Numbered from the stretch's first letter, positions 31,422 through 41,937 are shown. The stretch: DNA of 59,154 nucleotides from an uncultured Actinomycetes bacterium (GCA_903960135.1 CAJBZP010000087.1:1-59154); one strand, 5' to 3'. Numbers and translations are program-made. The notes: a model not told the origin generated them from the letters alone.

Positions 31422-32672
31422 ATGTCCTTTCACACTCGTGCCATCGCCCTCGTCACCGTTACCGCCACCACCTTGGCGACCGCCGGAGCGCTCCTGCTAA
31501 CCGCACCCGGTGCGCAGGCTGCACCCCTGCCACCCGGCACGCTCATCAATGAAACTTTGTTCGGCATGCACGTGGTGGACCTGCAGCGCGGTAACTGGCC
31601 GACAATTCCGATCGGCTCGATCCGGTTGTGGGATAACCAGACCAGTTGGGCCGATATCGAGACCACCAATGGAAACTACAACTGGATCAACCTCGACAGT
31701 TCGGTGAACACTGCGGTTGCCAAGGGCACCAAGGACATCTTGCTGGTGCTCGGCAGCACGCCCCGTTGGGCTAGTGATGACCCGTCGCCAATTGCCCTCC
31801 CGATGCCTGGGTCGGCTGGGATGCCAACTGACCTCGCGTGGTGGGATCGCTGGGTGACAGCGGTGGTCACCCGTTACAAGGGCAAGATCACCAGTTACCA
31901 GCCGTGGAACGAAGCAAACCTTTCAACATTTTCCACCGGCAGCGCCGCCGAGATGGCCGAGCTCACCAAGCGGGCCTACGACATCATCAAGAGCATCGAT
32001 CCCGCGGCTACCGTGGTTGCGCCCAGCACCGGGGTGCGCCTCGGTGGTGCCTTTAAGAAGTTCTACCCGAAGTACCTAGCCGAATTGGCGAAGCGCAATT
32101 GGCCGGTTGACGTCTTCAGCGCCCACACCTACCCGGCCAGCCTCGGCTCGCCCAAGGACCGCGCCGCGTTGGCCAACCAGTGGATCGCCGCACTCAAAGC
32201 AGCCGGTGCACCCAATAAGCCCCTTTGGGACACCGAGAATAACTTCGGGTTGGCCGGGCCCGGCCCCGCAAATCCAGACCAGGACATCAACGGGTCAAAA
32301 GCCGCTCAGTGGACGGCTCGCACCTACCTCGATGCGCTGCGCCTTGGCATCAGTCGGGTCTACTGGTATTCGTGGCGCCCTGATCTTGAACTCCTCGGAA
32401 TCCAGATGAATACCGGCAGTGATGCGGCGATTGCCCTCCAAACTTTGGAGAGTTGGATCACCGGAGCTACCTTCCAAAAATGCACCACGAAGGGCAGCCT
32501 TGTGACCTGCGGCTTCAAGCGCAATGGCAAGGCTTTCGACATCGTCTGGTCCGAGGGTAAGCCGACTAATGCCAAGGTTGGAGCGTTCAGCAATAAGTGT
32601 GAACTCGACGGCCGCTGCGCCCCTATTAGCCAGAAGAAGCTAAAGGTAACAGGGCCGACTTACTTCCAGTAA
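31422..32672 (+). CDS. Secreted glycoside hydrolase (GH39/GH5-like TIM barrel)
   Basis: Signal peptide; GSIRLWDNQTSWADIETTNGNYNW, ITSYQPWNEANL (acid/base NE), LWDTENNFG. Confidence 0.82.
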   Translation: MSFHTRAIALVTVTATTLATAGALLLTAPGAQAAPLPPGTLINETLFGMHVVDLQRGNWPTIPIGSIRLWDNQTSWADIETTNGNYNWINLDSSVNTAVAKGTKDILLVLGSTPRWASDDPSPIALPMPGSAGMPTDLAWWDRWVTAVVTRYKGKITSYQPWNEANLSTFSTGSAAEMAELTKRAYDIIKSIDPAATVVAPSTGVRLGGAFKKFYPKYLAELAKRNWPVDVFSAHTYPASLGSPKDRAALANQWIAALKAAGAPNKPLWDTENNFGLAGPGPANPDQDINGSKAAQWTARTYLDALRLGISRVYWYSWRPDLELLGIQMNTGSDAAIALQTLESWITGATFQKCTTKGSLVTCGFKRNGKAFDIVWSEGKPTNAKVGAFSNKCELDGRCAPISQKKLKVTGPTYFQ

Positions 32673-32682
32673 GAACTGGAGA

Positions 32683-34041
32683 TTAGTTCAATAAGTCGAC
32701 AAGTGCTTTTGTAAACAACACGGTGTGAAGGTCGACGTCGGCCGCGGATGTCTGCGGGCACATCAGCGCCATATTGTGAAATGGTGTCATCAGTACACCG
32801 CGGTTGGACAGATAAAGATGAAGGTAGTCCTCAAGTTCCTCATCGTCAGCCAGCGCCGATGCTGACCCGCTCATGGGCGCCGGGCTAATGAACCGATACT
32901 CGGCGCGGGCACCTAGCTGCACGATGGACCACGGCGTCTGCGTCTCGGCCAGCACTTGCTCAACACCGGACGTAAAGCGCGTGGCCATCGCGATCATGTG
33001 CTCAAATGCGGGAGCTGTCAAAACCTCACCCAAGGTTGCGCGCATCGCCGCTGTCGACAACACATTGCCTGCCAGCGTGCCGCCAACACCGCCAACGTCA
33101 ACAAGATCCGCTTCAAGGTTTTTGCGGATGACATCGGCAACTTCATTGGTGATTCCGTAGGCGCCGCATGGAATACCGCCGCCGATGCTCTTGCCGATCA
33201 CAAACAGATCCGGCTTGAGATCCCACATTTCCGTGCAACCGCCTGGGCCCGCTGAGATGGTGTGTGTCTCATCAATTAACAGCAGCGCGCCGTACTGCGT
33301 GCACAATTGCCGAAGTCCACTTAGGAAACCGGGCTCCGGCAGCACGATTCCGATATTGGTAAGTGCCGGTTCGGTAATCACCACGGCAATATCGCCGTGT
33401 GCCAAAGCCCGCTCTACCGAGGCTAGGTCATTGAACTCCGCAACTCGGGTGGTGTCTGTGATCGGTACTGGCGGGCCGACATTGCCGCCACGGGCTTCTG
33501 GTTCACCATCGACGCCACAGACCACGAAGGTTTCGTCTACGGCACCGTGGTAGCAGTAGGAGAAAGCCAAGACTTTTGGTTTTCCGGTGACAAGGCGCCC
33601 AATTCGCAGTGCCCACCGATTCGCATCGGTCGCGCTCAAGGTGAACGACCACAGCGGCAGCCCGAACCGGCGGCTTAATTCTGCGCCTACCCATTCGCCG
33701 TCCTCACTCGGCAGCATCGTGGTGATGCCACCATCAACGGCTAGTCGTTTGTTCACTGCCGCCACCGTCGCCGCCGGTGAATGCCCGGCCATTGCTGCCG
33801 TATCACCCAAGGCAAAGTCGACGTACTCGTTACCGTCTAAATCAACAATGCGGTTGCCGTGCGCCGATGCCATAGACACCGGGTAGCCGCCGGCCCACTT
33901 GTTCATCCATGTCATTGGCACCCGGCCAAAGAGGTGATCTGCGGCTTCGTATGCCGCCCTGGACGCAGGCGTGCGATCAAGGTGGGTGTTGCGCTCTCGC
34001 TCCAAGAGCGAGTGCAGTTTCGCGCGGTCGATTAAGGACAT
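32683..34041 (-). CDS. Class III aminotransferase (glutamate-1-semialdehyde aminomutase-like)
   Basis: LLIDETHTISAGPGGCTEMWDLKPDLFVIGKSIGGGIPCGAYG PLP-binding motif. Confidence 0.9.
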   Translation of the reverse strand: MSLIDRAKLHSLLERERNTHLDRTPASRAAYEAADHLFGRVPMTWMNKWAGGYPVSMASAHGNRIVDLDGNEYVDFALGDTAAMAGHSPAATVAAVNKRLAVDGGITTMLPSEDGEWVGAELSRRFGLPLWSFTLSATDANRWALRIGRLVTGKPKVLAFSYCYHGAVDETFVVCGVDGEPEARGGNVGPPVPITDTTRVAEFNDLASVERALAHGDIAVVITEPALTNIGIVLPEPGFLSGLRQLCTQYGALLLIDETHTISAGPGGCTEMWDLKPDLFVIGKSIGGGIPCGAYGITNEVADVIRKNLEADLVDVGGVGGTLAGNVLSTAAMRATLGEVLTAPAFEHMIAMATRFTSGVEQVLAETQTPWSIVQLGARAEYRFISPAPMSGSASALADDEELEDYLHLYLSNRGVLMTPFHNMALMCPQTSAADVDLHTVLFTKALVDLLN

Positions 34042-34043
34042 TT

Positions 34044-34649
34044 TCAGATTGTCTCTAGGTCGTCGGCGAGGAGCAACTGCGGCACCGCGACAAAACGGTA
34101 GGAAAGCTCAACACCTGGTTGTCGAACGAGTACCCAAATGAGATCAAAGCGCTCATCTGGCCAGCGGTGCGGGACATCTTCGACATTCGAAATAGGGAAG
34201 TGCCGCACCAGTTTGGACATCGTGCCGTGGTGCCAAACGATCAGGGTTGATTCGGGTCGACCCAGCACTTCGTCAATTAGGTCATTCTCATTGCCGTGTG
34301 TATGACCATCTTCAACCTTGAGCTTAAGTCGCTGCGCCGTAGGAGTCGCGGTATCAATCTCGCGCTTACTTTTGGCCTCATGTGTCGGCCTAGTCGCCAG
34401 CACCCGCTCCGGTTTCACCACGTGTGGGTGCGCATTCGACGGCGCGTGGGCGAATAGTCCCGCCAACGCTCCAGCCCTGGTCCAGCCAAGCACCGAGAGT
34501 GAATGATTGTCGACTTCGCCATGCTTGTTCACCCCATGGGGTGGCTCGCCTTCACCGGGTTTCTCGCCATGCCGCACGAACATGATGATCTCCGGTGCGG
34601 TGGCTGGCTCTGGCGGGTTCATAGGCGCAAACCTACTCTGTGAGCGCAT
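34044..34649 (-). CDS. Histidine phosphatase-like protein
   Basis: IMFVRHGEKPGEGEP, LIVWHHGTMSKL. Confidence 0.8.
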   Translation of the reverse strand: MRSQSRFAPMNPPEPATAPEIIMFVRHGEKPGEGEPPHGVNKHGEVDNHSLSVLGWTRAGALAGLFAHAPSNAHPHVVKPERVLATRPTHEAKSKREIDTATPTAQRLKLKVEDGHTHGNENDLIDEVLGRPESTLIVWHHGTMSKLVRHFPISNVEDVPHRWPDERFDLIWVLVRQPGVELSYRFVAVPQLLLADDLETI

Positions 34650-34682
34650 CGGTGCGGTCGTTGGCGCTTCAACACTACGGCG

Positions 34683-35732
34683 CTAGCAACGAGTCAAGCC
34701 CTGCAGCGATGCCTTCACCAAGGCACCCAATGTCGGCAGGTGGTAGCCGCCCTCCTGAAGGGCGACCGTCGGCAATCCCATCGCACCTAGCAACTCAGCA
34801 GCACGATAAAAGCCATCCTGGGTGATCTCCAGCGGGCTCTCCGGATCCTCGGCAGCAGCATCAACTCCGAGCGAGAGCACCATCGCCGTCGCCTCGAAGT
34901 CCAGCACCCGCTGCACGATCTCCATGATCGCCTCAAGCCAACGCTTGTCCTCGGTACCTGGGGCAAGGGGCAGGTTCAGGTTGGCACCAACCCCGGCGCC
35001 CCGACCAACCTCGTCGGCGAACCCGGCGTAGTGCGGGAACCAGCCAGCACCGGGATCAACATGCACCGATGCGTAGAGCACGTCTTCTCTGGCGTAGAAA
35101 ATGTCCTGCGTGCCATTGCCATGGTGAGCATCAATATCGACGATGGCCACCCGCTCGTGCCCGGCTCTGCGTAGCGCTTCGGCAGCAACCGCCGCATTGT
35201 TTAGATAACACGATCCGCCGTACGCCGACCGTGTGACGTGATGTCCGGGAGGGCGAGTCAGACCATAAATGACAGGTTCGTCAACAGCGCTCGTGACAAT
35301 TAGGTCTACGCAGGTAAGGGCAACATCCACGGCTCCGCGAGCGGCTTCCCACGTGCCCGGGCCAATGAGTGTCATCGTGTCGTAGCAGTAGGTGCCCGCT
35401 GCCGCATGTGGTGCGAACGGTTCCCGCAGTGGTAAGTCACCTAGCATGCCCGCGGTCGGGAAGAGATAAGGCACTACGCGCTCTACGCCGTAGTCGCCCC
35501 AGCGGGACCAAATGGTGCGCAGGTGGTCGACAAGCTCGGCATCATGCACGGCGAGGAGCGCCTCGTCACCATGTGAAGTCGCCTCGACTACCGGCCAATC
35601 GGCCAGCGCCGATGCAATGACGCTCACCCGTTTCGGGACCTCGGTGCCAGGTGTCCTGGTGCCAAGCCAAATCTCGGCACCGGGCACATGCTGTTCCGCA
35701 TATGGGCTACGCACGACGCGAATCACCTGCAC
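34683..35732 (-). CDS. Histone deacetylase / acetylpolyamine amidohydrolase family
   Basis: RPPGHHVTRSAYGGSCYLNNAAVAAEAL, VAIVDIDAHHGNGTQDIFY, LSLGVDAAAEDP. Confidence 0.94.
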   Translation of the reverse strand: MQVIRVVRSPYAEQHVPGAEIWLGTRTPGTEVPKRVSVIASALADWPVVEATSHGDEALLAVHDAELVDHLRTIWSRWGDYGVERVVPYLFPTAGMLGDLPLREPFAPHAAAGTYCYDTMTLIGPGTWEAARGAVDVALTCVDLIVTSAVDEPVIYGLTRPPGHHVTRSAYGGSCYLNNAAVAAEALRRAGHERVAIVDIDAHHGNGTQDIFYAREDVLYASVHVDPGAGWFPHYAGFADEVGRGAGVGANLNLPLAPGTEDKRWLEAIMEIVQRVLDFEATAMVLSLGVDAAAEDPESPLEITQDGFYRAAELLGAMGLPTVALQEGGYHLPTLGALVKASLQGLTRC

Positions 35733-35761
35733 AGCGTCCCATAACCTGACAGCATTGTTGG

Positions 35762-36796
35762 ATGCGCGTAGCTGATCTCGGCATCACCCTCGGCACCCTT
35801 CCGTCCGGCCCGACCGCCAGCATCAAGGATGTGCCGGGCGTTGGTGTTGGGCACGTCACCGTTGAATACGACGAATCCGCGCCACCGGTCGGCCGCGGTA
35901 TTGCCCGCACCGGCGTGACAGTGGTCGACCCCGGTGGCAATCCTCTTGCTGATCCGGTTCCAGCAGGTGTCGCTGTGCTCAATGGAGCGGGTGAGTTGAC
36001 CGGGCGCTCGCAGATTGAGGAGTGGGGCTACACCGAGACACCAATCTTTCTCACCTCGACCATGCAGGTCGGTCGTGTCTATGACGCGGCCTGCCAACTG
36101 CTCATGTCCGGCACATCCACCTTTGGCGAGGTGATCATCCCAGTCGTCGGGGAGTGCGACGACTCGTGGCTGTCTGATCCGCGGGCGATGCATGTGACAT
36201 TCGATGACGTCTCAGCCGCACTCAAGGCTGCCCGCGCGGGCGGTGAACTCGCCCAGGGTGCCGTGGGTGCCGGTACCGGAATGAGTTGTCTTGGTTGGAA
36301 GGGCGGTATTGGATCCGCCTCCCGTTTACTACCGGATGGGCACGTAGTCGGTGTGCTGCTGCTCACCAACTTTGGGGTCAGTAAGCAACTCACCATCAAC
36401 GGCGTTCACGTTGGTAAGCGCCTCGAGCGGAACGGGATCATCGAGCCACCACCCGCTGGATCCTGCATCGGCATTGCCATCACCGACGCACCGATTGACG
36501 CGGCGGGATGCGAGCGCCTGGCCAGGCGTATCGGACTGGGATTGGCTCGCACCGGATCAGTGGCGCACCACGGATCCGGTGAAATCTTCGTGGCACTGGC
36601 AAATGGCCTTCGGGCCTCGGGCTGCGGGGGGCCACCCATCACCGGACGCGAACTGGATTCGTATTTTGCGGCCGTGGTTGAAGCCAGTGAGGAGGCTGTT
36701 GTCGCCTCGCTCATAAATGCCCGAACTGTCACCGGATATCAAGGGCGGACAATTGAGGCACTGCCAATTGATGAGGTTCGCAGGTTGCTGACCTGA
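35762..36796 (+). CDS. P1 family (DmpA-like, S58) peptidase
   Basis: GVGHVTVEYD, GAVGAGTGMSCLGWKGGIGSASR, VGVLLLTNFG nucleophile region. Confidence 0.9.
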   Translation: MRVADLGITLGTLPSGPTASIKDVPGVGVGHVTVEYDESAPPVGRGIARTGVTVVDPGGNPLADPVPAGVAVLNGAGELTGRSQIEEWGYTETPIFLTSTMQVGRVYDAACQLLMSGTSTFGEVIIPVVGECDDSWLSDPRAMHVTFDDVSAALKAARAGGELAQGAVGAGTGMSCLGWKGGIGSASRLLPDGHVVGVLLLTNFGVSKQLTINGVHVGKRLERNGIIEPPPAGSCIGIAITDAPIDAAGCERLARRIGLGLARTGSVAHHGSGEIFVALANGLRASGCGGPPITGRELDSYFAAVVEASEEAVVASLINARTVTGYQGRTIEALPIDEVRRLLT

Positions 36797-36860
36797 CCTG
36801 CCGTTGCGGCCCTGGCACAATAAATGGTTCGACTAGGTGTCCGCAGCGTCGAGCTCAGCC

Positions 36861-38801
36861 TTACTCCTTGTCGTCAGCCTGGTTCGATGAGCGCATACGC
36901 AAGATAACCACAATGAGCACGACAATGATGATGAGTCCAACCACAATCGCGATGATCAAGCCCAAATTCGAGCCGCCGGATTCCGCGGTGACCGCGGTGG
37001 CTGCGTTGTTGGCCGGGTTGTCCGGGTTGTCCGCGCTGTCCGCGCTGTCAGTAGCTCCCGGGGTTGGCGCGGCACTGCTGGCACCGTCAGTTTGCGTACC
37101 AGTGTCAGCCGTTACCGGCTCGACATTCTCGTAGCTGTAGGTGCCGTACTGCATGATCAGCGACCCGCTGCCCTCGGGCTGGCCGACGAACCCGGTGAAT
37201 CGGTCGGAGCGGTAGGCCTCGAGGTTGTCGTAGTACCAGGTCACGACATAGGGGACATCGTCGTAAAGCATCTGTTGCATCTGTTTGACGATCTCGGCGC
37301 GCTTGGCTAGGTCGGTTTCGCCGGACTGGGCCTCGTACAGAGCATCGAACTTCGGATTGCAGTAGAAGGAGTCCGACAGGTCGGCGTAGATCTCGCCGCC
37401 GTCCTTATAAGAGCGCTTACCGCAGGTAAAAGTCGACAGTTGGTAGTCGGGATCCGGCTCGACAACCCAGCCCCACTCGAACATGTCGAAATCCCCACGG
37501 CCGATGATCTCGAACAGCGCGTTCTCGTCGACCGGCTTGATGGCGGCCTGGATGCCGACCGCCGCCAGATAACTCTTGAAGTACTCCCCGGCAGTCACCG
37601 ATGAAAAGGAGTCCGTGCGCACGAAAAGGCGATACTTCATCGGCTTACCATCGGGGCCAACCCGAATGCCGTCCGGACCCATCGGGTACCCGGCATCGTC
37701 GAGGATCTGGTTCGCAAGTGCCGGATCGTAGGACTGCGTGCCCGGGTCAATATGCAACGTGGTGTAGAGCGGCGGAATGATCGACGAGCCCGCCGAGCCA
37801 TAGCCATCCAGGATCTTGTCAACCATCTGCTGGCGGTCAATGGCATGTGAGATGGCCAGTCGTACCTGACGGTCCAACAAATGCGGGTTGCCGTCACCGA
37901 TCGGCGTGCCATCGGTCAGGGCCGCGCCTAGGTTGAAAGCCAGTTCATTGAAACCGGAGTAATCGCCGGCGTATGTCGTGATGCCAGGTTGACCCTCGAG
38001 GGCGGTGAACACGTCGGCGGTGAGGGCCTCGGCGAAGTCAATCTCGCCCTTGATGAGGGCCTGACCGAGGGCGTCAGGGTTGTTGTACAAGCGGAAGACC
38101 AGTTCGTCGACTTTCGGCCGGCCGGCGAAGTAGTTGTCATTTGCCACCATCCGGATGAACTGCCCGGCGCGCCGCTCTACTACGAGGAAGGGACCTGATC
38201 CGACCACCGTCTGGCCGGGCTCGGGTTCATTTGCGTAGGACTTAACCGCCTTACCGTCGATCTTGCTCCAAATGTGCTCGGGCAGGATGTAGACCGCTAG
38301 GCGCGACATGATCGGAGTGGGGGTCTTCACGGTCATCACAACGGTGCGCTCGTCGGAGGCTGTCACCGAAGTGATGTTGCGCACGTAGTTTCCGTAGTTC
38401 CGCTGCTCGTAACGACCCTCGAGGATGCGGTTGAAGGTGTAGACGACGTCGGCCGAGGTGAGCGGCGTACCGTCAGACCAGAGCAGGCCCGGCCGTAGCG
38501 TGTAGGTCCAGGTCTTGCGATCCGCGGACTCCGCCCACGACTCCGCCAGGCCCGGAGCCGGTGCATAGTCAGTCGCGCTCTGGGTCAAAAGCGTGGCGTA
38601 CTGCAGCTGGAAAATCTCGTAGGCCTCAGCCAGCACCCCGGTAAAGGGATTGAGTGAATCGACATCCTGCTCCATGCCGACGGTGAAAACCACCGGATCG
38701 GCGGCCTGGGCCGGCAAAGCGATGACTACCGGCGCGATGGCGACAGCGGCGGTTGCCAAGGTGGCCAGCAAGTTGCGAATCACACGCACTCCCTCTCCCA
38801 T
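36861..38801 (-). CDS. ABC-type peptide substrate-binding protein (SBP family 5) with C-terminal TM anchor
   Basis: VVFTVGMEQDVDSLNPFTG, LRPGLLWSDGTPLTSADVVYTFNRI; Sec signal AQA without lipobox Cys; C-terminal GLIIAIVVGLIIIVVLIVVILRMRSS. Confidence 0.92.
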   Translation of the reverse strand: MGEGVRVIRNLLATLATAAVAIAPVVIALPAQAADPVVFTVGMEQDVDSLNPFTGVLAEAYEIFQLQYATLLTQSATDYAPAPGLAESWAESADRKTWTYTLRPGLLWSDGTPLTSADVVYTFNRILEGRYEQRNYGNYVRNITSVTASDERTVVMTVKTPTPIMSRLAVYILPEHIWSKIDGKAVKSYANEPEPGQTVVGSGPFLVVERRAGQFIRMVANDNYFAGRPKVDELVFRLYNNPDALGQALIKGEIDFAEALTADVFTALEGQPGITTYAGDYSGFNELAFNLGAALTDGTPIGDGNPHLLDRQVRLAISHAIDRQQMVDKILDGYGSAGSSIIPPLYTTLHIDPGTQSYDPALANQILDDAGYPMGPDGIRVGPDGKPMKYRLFVRTDSFSSVTAGEYFKSYLAAVGIQAAIKPVDENALFEIIGRGDFDMFEWGWVVEPDPDYQLSTFTCGKRSYKDGGEIYADLSDSFYCNPKFDALYEAQSGETDLAKRAEIVKQMQQMLYDDVPYVVTWYYDNLEAYRSDRFTGFVGQPEGSGSLIMQYGTYSYENVEPVTADTGTQTDGASSAAPTPGATDSADSADNPDNPANNAATAVTAESGGSNLGLIIAIVVGLIIIVVLIVVILRMRSSNQADDKE

Positions 38802-38830
38802 GCTGCTTCGATTCAGCTAGTGTCGAAGCC

Positions 38831-40837
38831 GTGCAGCCGCCCATCGCCCGTCGCGACAACCAGCTCGATCCCTACTCCTGGATGCGCCACGCAACCAAAC
38901 CTGACGCACCCCACCTGGTCGCAGAGCGGGCCTACTACAACGCTCGCATCGTCGATCTGGAACCAACCGTGCGTACCGTGTCCGCTGAATTGCTGGCGCG
39001 TACACCGGATACTGAACGGTCGGTCGGCAGAGTTCTTGGACCCCATACCTACTACAGGGTGACCACTGCGGGTCAGGAATTGCCAAAATTGGAGCGTAAA
39101 AGTGACACCGGCCCGGACGAAACTGTCCTAGACCTCGCCGAGTTCGGTTCGCCGTACGCCGCAACTGGGGTGGTGGAGCCTAACCCAGACGGCGTCCTAC
39201 TTGCCTACTCACTCGATCTCACCGGGGCCGAGCGCTATCGCCTGCGATTTCGAAACATGGCCGATGGCACGGACTTGACCGACGCAGATGGCCGACTGAT
39301 TGCCATTGCCGACACCTATTACACCGGGGCCTGGGCCGGCGTCCACTTTTTCTACACCGTCATCGATGAACTCAACCGCCCATACGAGGTGCACCGCCTC
39401 GACCCACGCACCGGTGCAAACGAAGTCGTGCTCACCGAGCCCGATCAACGTTTTGAACTGACGATTGAACGCAGTGGTGACTACATTGTCATTGCGTCAC
39501 ACTCGCGCACCACCAGCGAGTGCTGGGCGATTCCGGTCTCTGAGCCGACTACGGCTGCAATATCACTTGGTGGTCGCATACCCGGAGTGGAGTATGACGT
39601 CGAATGGGACGTCGATCGTTGGCTCACACTGTCGAATGCCCGAGAGTCGGAGTTCGAATTACTTGCCAATCAAGAACCCATCGGTCCGAACGACGGTCGC
39701 ATCCACGAAATACTCGCGCTGAACAACGCGATCGTCACCTATTCGCGAGTCGATGGTCAGGGCTGCATTCGTATTCTAGAACGCGACGGTCTAATTCGCC
39801 GTGAGATTCCACCCGAGCCAGGGGGTGCGATCCGGCTTGGACACAACGTGAATCCGGATGCAACCTTCGTAACGATCATCACCGAATCCTTCTTTGAGCC
39901 CACCACGTGGTGGGATGTGGATCTCGTGACCGGAGAGCGCACACTTCGCCATCGCAGGGAGGTGCCCGGACATGATGCAACTAAGTACTGCAGTGAAGTT
40001 GTAAGAGCCACTGCTCCCGATGGCTGGAGTGTGCCGATCGTGCTCACTCGGCACCGGGACACTGCGTTGGACGGCACGGCGCCGTGCTTGCTCTACGGCT
40101 ACGGAGCCTATGAGTCGATAGACGATCCATGGTTTGACATCTGGGTGCTACCGCTCCTTGACCGCGGTGTTGTCATCGCGAAGGCGCATATTCGCGGTGG
40201 TGGTGAGATCTCTCGGCAGCAGTGGATCGAAGGTCACCTACTCGCCAAGCGCAACACCTTCGTCGACTACATCGCCGCGGCGGACTATCTAGCAGGTGAT
40301 CTCGTTGGCTCGGCCCTGGTGGATGGTTCCCGCATTGTCAGTCGCGGGCTCTCCGCGGGTGGCTTGCTGCAAGGTGCAGTCGCCTACTTGGCCCCGCGTC
40401 GCTGGGCCGGGGTAATAGCTGAGGTGCCGTTCGTTGACTGCCTCAATTCCATGCTCGATCCAGATATCCCACTCACCGTAAACGAGTGGGAGGAGTGGGG
40501 CGACCCGCGGACACCGACCGAGCGTGACTACCTTGCGTCCTACTCGCCCTACTTGAACCTGCCCGAACCTCATGACCGCCCGGCCCTTTTCGTTACCGGC
40601 GCAGTGCACGATCCGCGCGTGCTCGTGCACGAGCCCGCCAAATGGGTGGCTGCACTAAGACATTCTGATCCCGCGAGTGGTGACCGCCCACGCCTAACCG
40701 ATCGTGGCAGTATCGTTTTTCGGGTCGAACTCGGTGAAGGTGCGCACGGGGGACAATCTGGTCGGTATGCCGCCTTGGGCTATGAAGCCGAACTCATTGC
40801 CTGGTCGTTGTCCGCGATGGAAATCAAAGGAGATTGA
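38831..40837 (+). CDS. Prolyl oligopeptidase family (S9A) peptidase
   Basis: LYGYGAYESIDDPWFDIWVLPLLDRGVVIAKAHIRGGGE, SRGLSAGGLLQGAV nucleophile; GTG start. Confidence 0.93.
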   Translation: MQPPIARRDNQLDPYSWMRHATKPDAPHLVAERAYYNARIVDLEPTVRTVSAELLARTPDTERSVGRVLGPHTYYRVTTAGQELPKLERKSDTGPDETVLDLAEFGSPYAATGVVEPNPDGVLLAYSLDLTGAERYRLRFRNMADGTDLTDADGRLIAIADTYYTGAWAGVHFFYTVIDELNRPYEVHRLDPRTGANEVVLTEPDQRFELTIERSGDYIVIASHSRTTSECWAIPVSEPTTAAISLGGRIPGVEYDVEWDVDRWLTLSNARESEFELLANQEPIGPNDGRIHEILALNNAIVTYSRVDGQGCIRILERDGLIRREIPPEPGGAIRLGHNVNPDATFVTIITESFFEPTTWWDVDLVTGERTLRHRREVPGHDATKYCSEVVRATAPDGWSVPIVLTRHRDTALDGTAPCLLYGYGAYESIDDPWFDIWVLPLLDRGVVIAKAHIRGGGEISRQQWIEGHLLAKRNTFVDYIAAADYLAGDLVGSALVDGSRIVSRGLSAGGLLQGAVAYLAPRRWAGVIAEVPFVDCLNSMLDPDIPLTVNEWEEWGDPRTPTERDYLASYSPYLNLPEPHDRPALFVTGAVHDPRVLVHEPAKWVAALRHSDPASGDRPRLTDRGSIVFRVELGEGAHGGQSGRYAALGYEAELIAWSLSAMEIKGD

Positions 40838-41239
40838 GTGATGCAGGCAGAATCAAAATCACGCAAAGCCACTGTCGCCCTCGTGCTTGCGGTAATTTCG
40901 CTGGTGGCCGCCCCCGCCCTGCTCTGGGCCGAGCTAATAGTTTTGTATCTGGGTGGCTGGATCTCGTCTGAGCCAGGGGTACAGATTTTTGTAGTAGCAA
41001 TCGTGATCGTGGTGATTTGCTTGGCTCTATTAATTGTATTCGCGCTGCCCGTAGCAGCACTTCTCGTCGCGCGCCGTGCCCGGCGAGAGATAACTGCGGG
41101 GGCCGGCTCACTGTCTGGTTCCGGGAATGTAAAAGCTGCGCAGGTAGTCGCAGGCATCACAGTAGCCGCGCTGCTTATTGGTCAGGTCTACTTCGCTCTA
41201 ATGGCCTTCGGGATCTGCTCATTTGATGGTTGTTCGTAA
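40838..41239 (+). CDS. Small membrane protein of unknown function
   Basis: Three TM segments; immediately downstream of the S9 peptidase. Confidence 0.6.
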   Translation: MMQAESKSRKATVALVLAVISLVAAPALLWAELIVLYLGGWISSEPGVQIFVVAIVIVVICLALLIVFALPVAALLVARRARREITAGAGSLSGSGNVKAAQVVAGITVAALLIGQVYFALMAFGICSFDGCS

Positions 41240-41246
41240 CCTGAAA

Positions 41247-41624
41247 TCAACGACCTAGTACGTCGGTCTCCGAAAAGTCATTGCCGATGAAAAGAAGTGG
41301 TTCGGAATTCGCGACCGAAGCCGCATAGGCGAAGCAGTCACCGAAGTTCAACTGTGCCGCGTGCCCGGACCCTTTACCAAAACGCAGGTACGCGCCACGT
41401 GCGAGGTCGGCTTGCTCGGCATCAACGCAGATTACTTCGATGTTTAGAGCATGCCGAAACGAGTCGAAGGCCCCGGGTCTGCGCATGTCTAACACGATCC
41501 CAGCCTCGGCGATTGAGGCCGCGCTCATGCGAAGTGACTCCTCGTTTTCTAGGATTGTGATGAGATCCTCTGCCCCTGCCTCACCTAGGCACACGGCCAC
41601 CGCCACGGAAGAATCGATGATCAC
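41247..41624 (-). CDS. vapC: PIN-domain toxin (VapC)
   Basis: MIIDSSVAVAVCLGE...LNFGDCFAYAASVANSEPLLFIGNDFSETDV. Confidence 0.93.
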   Translation of the reverse strand: MIIDSSVAVAVCLGEAGAEDLITILENEESLRMSAASIAEAGIVLDMRRPGAFDSFRHALNIEVICVDAEQADLARGAYLRFGKGSGHAAQLNFGDCFAYAASVANSEPLLFIGNDFSETDVLGR

Positions 41625-41866
41625 GAAGGCAGGCCAGTCTGTGGGTCGTAGAGCTGATCAATTGGATCGGCCTTCGGTGTCAGGCCGAGTTCGCGGGCTG
41701 AGCTCACGAGTGCGGTGAGGATCTGACGCCTTGCCCTTCTGCGCCGGCCATGCTCTGCCAGGGCCGCGCGCAAGGCATTGGTAACAGCGCTCGTCAGTGA
41801 CACCCCTTCGAGCTCGGCCAACTCCTTTGCGAGCCGGTGGGCTTCGGGGTCCTTGATATTGAGCAT
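41621..41866 (-). CDS. vapB: VapB-type antitoxin
   Basis: MLNIKDPEAHRLAKELAELEGVSLTSAVTNALRAAL; 4-nt overlap with vapC. Confidence 0.92.
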   Translation of the reverse strand: MLNIKDPEAHRLAKELAELEGVSLTSAVTNALRAALAEHGRRRRARRQILTALVSSARELGLTPKADPIDQLYDPQTGLPS

Positions 41867-41937
41867 AAATTTAGTCTACCTGATACTTGTTTTGTTTCTA
41901 CCATCTATCCACAAACACGGATGAAGAGGGCGGACCA

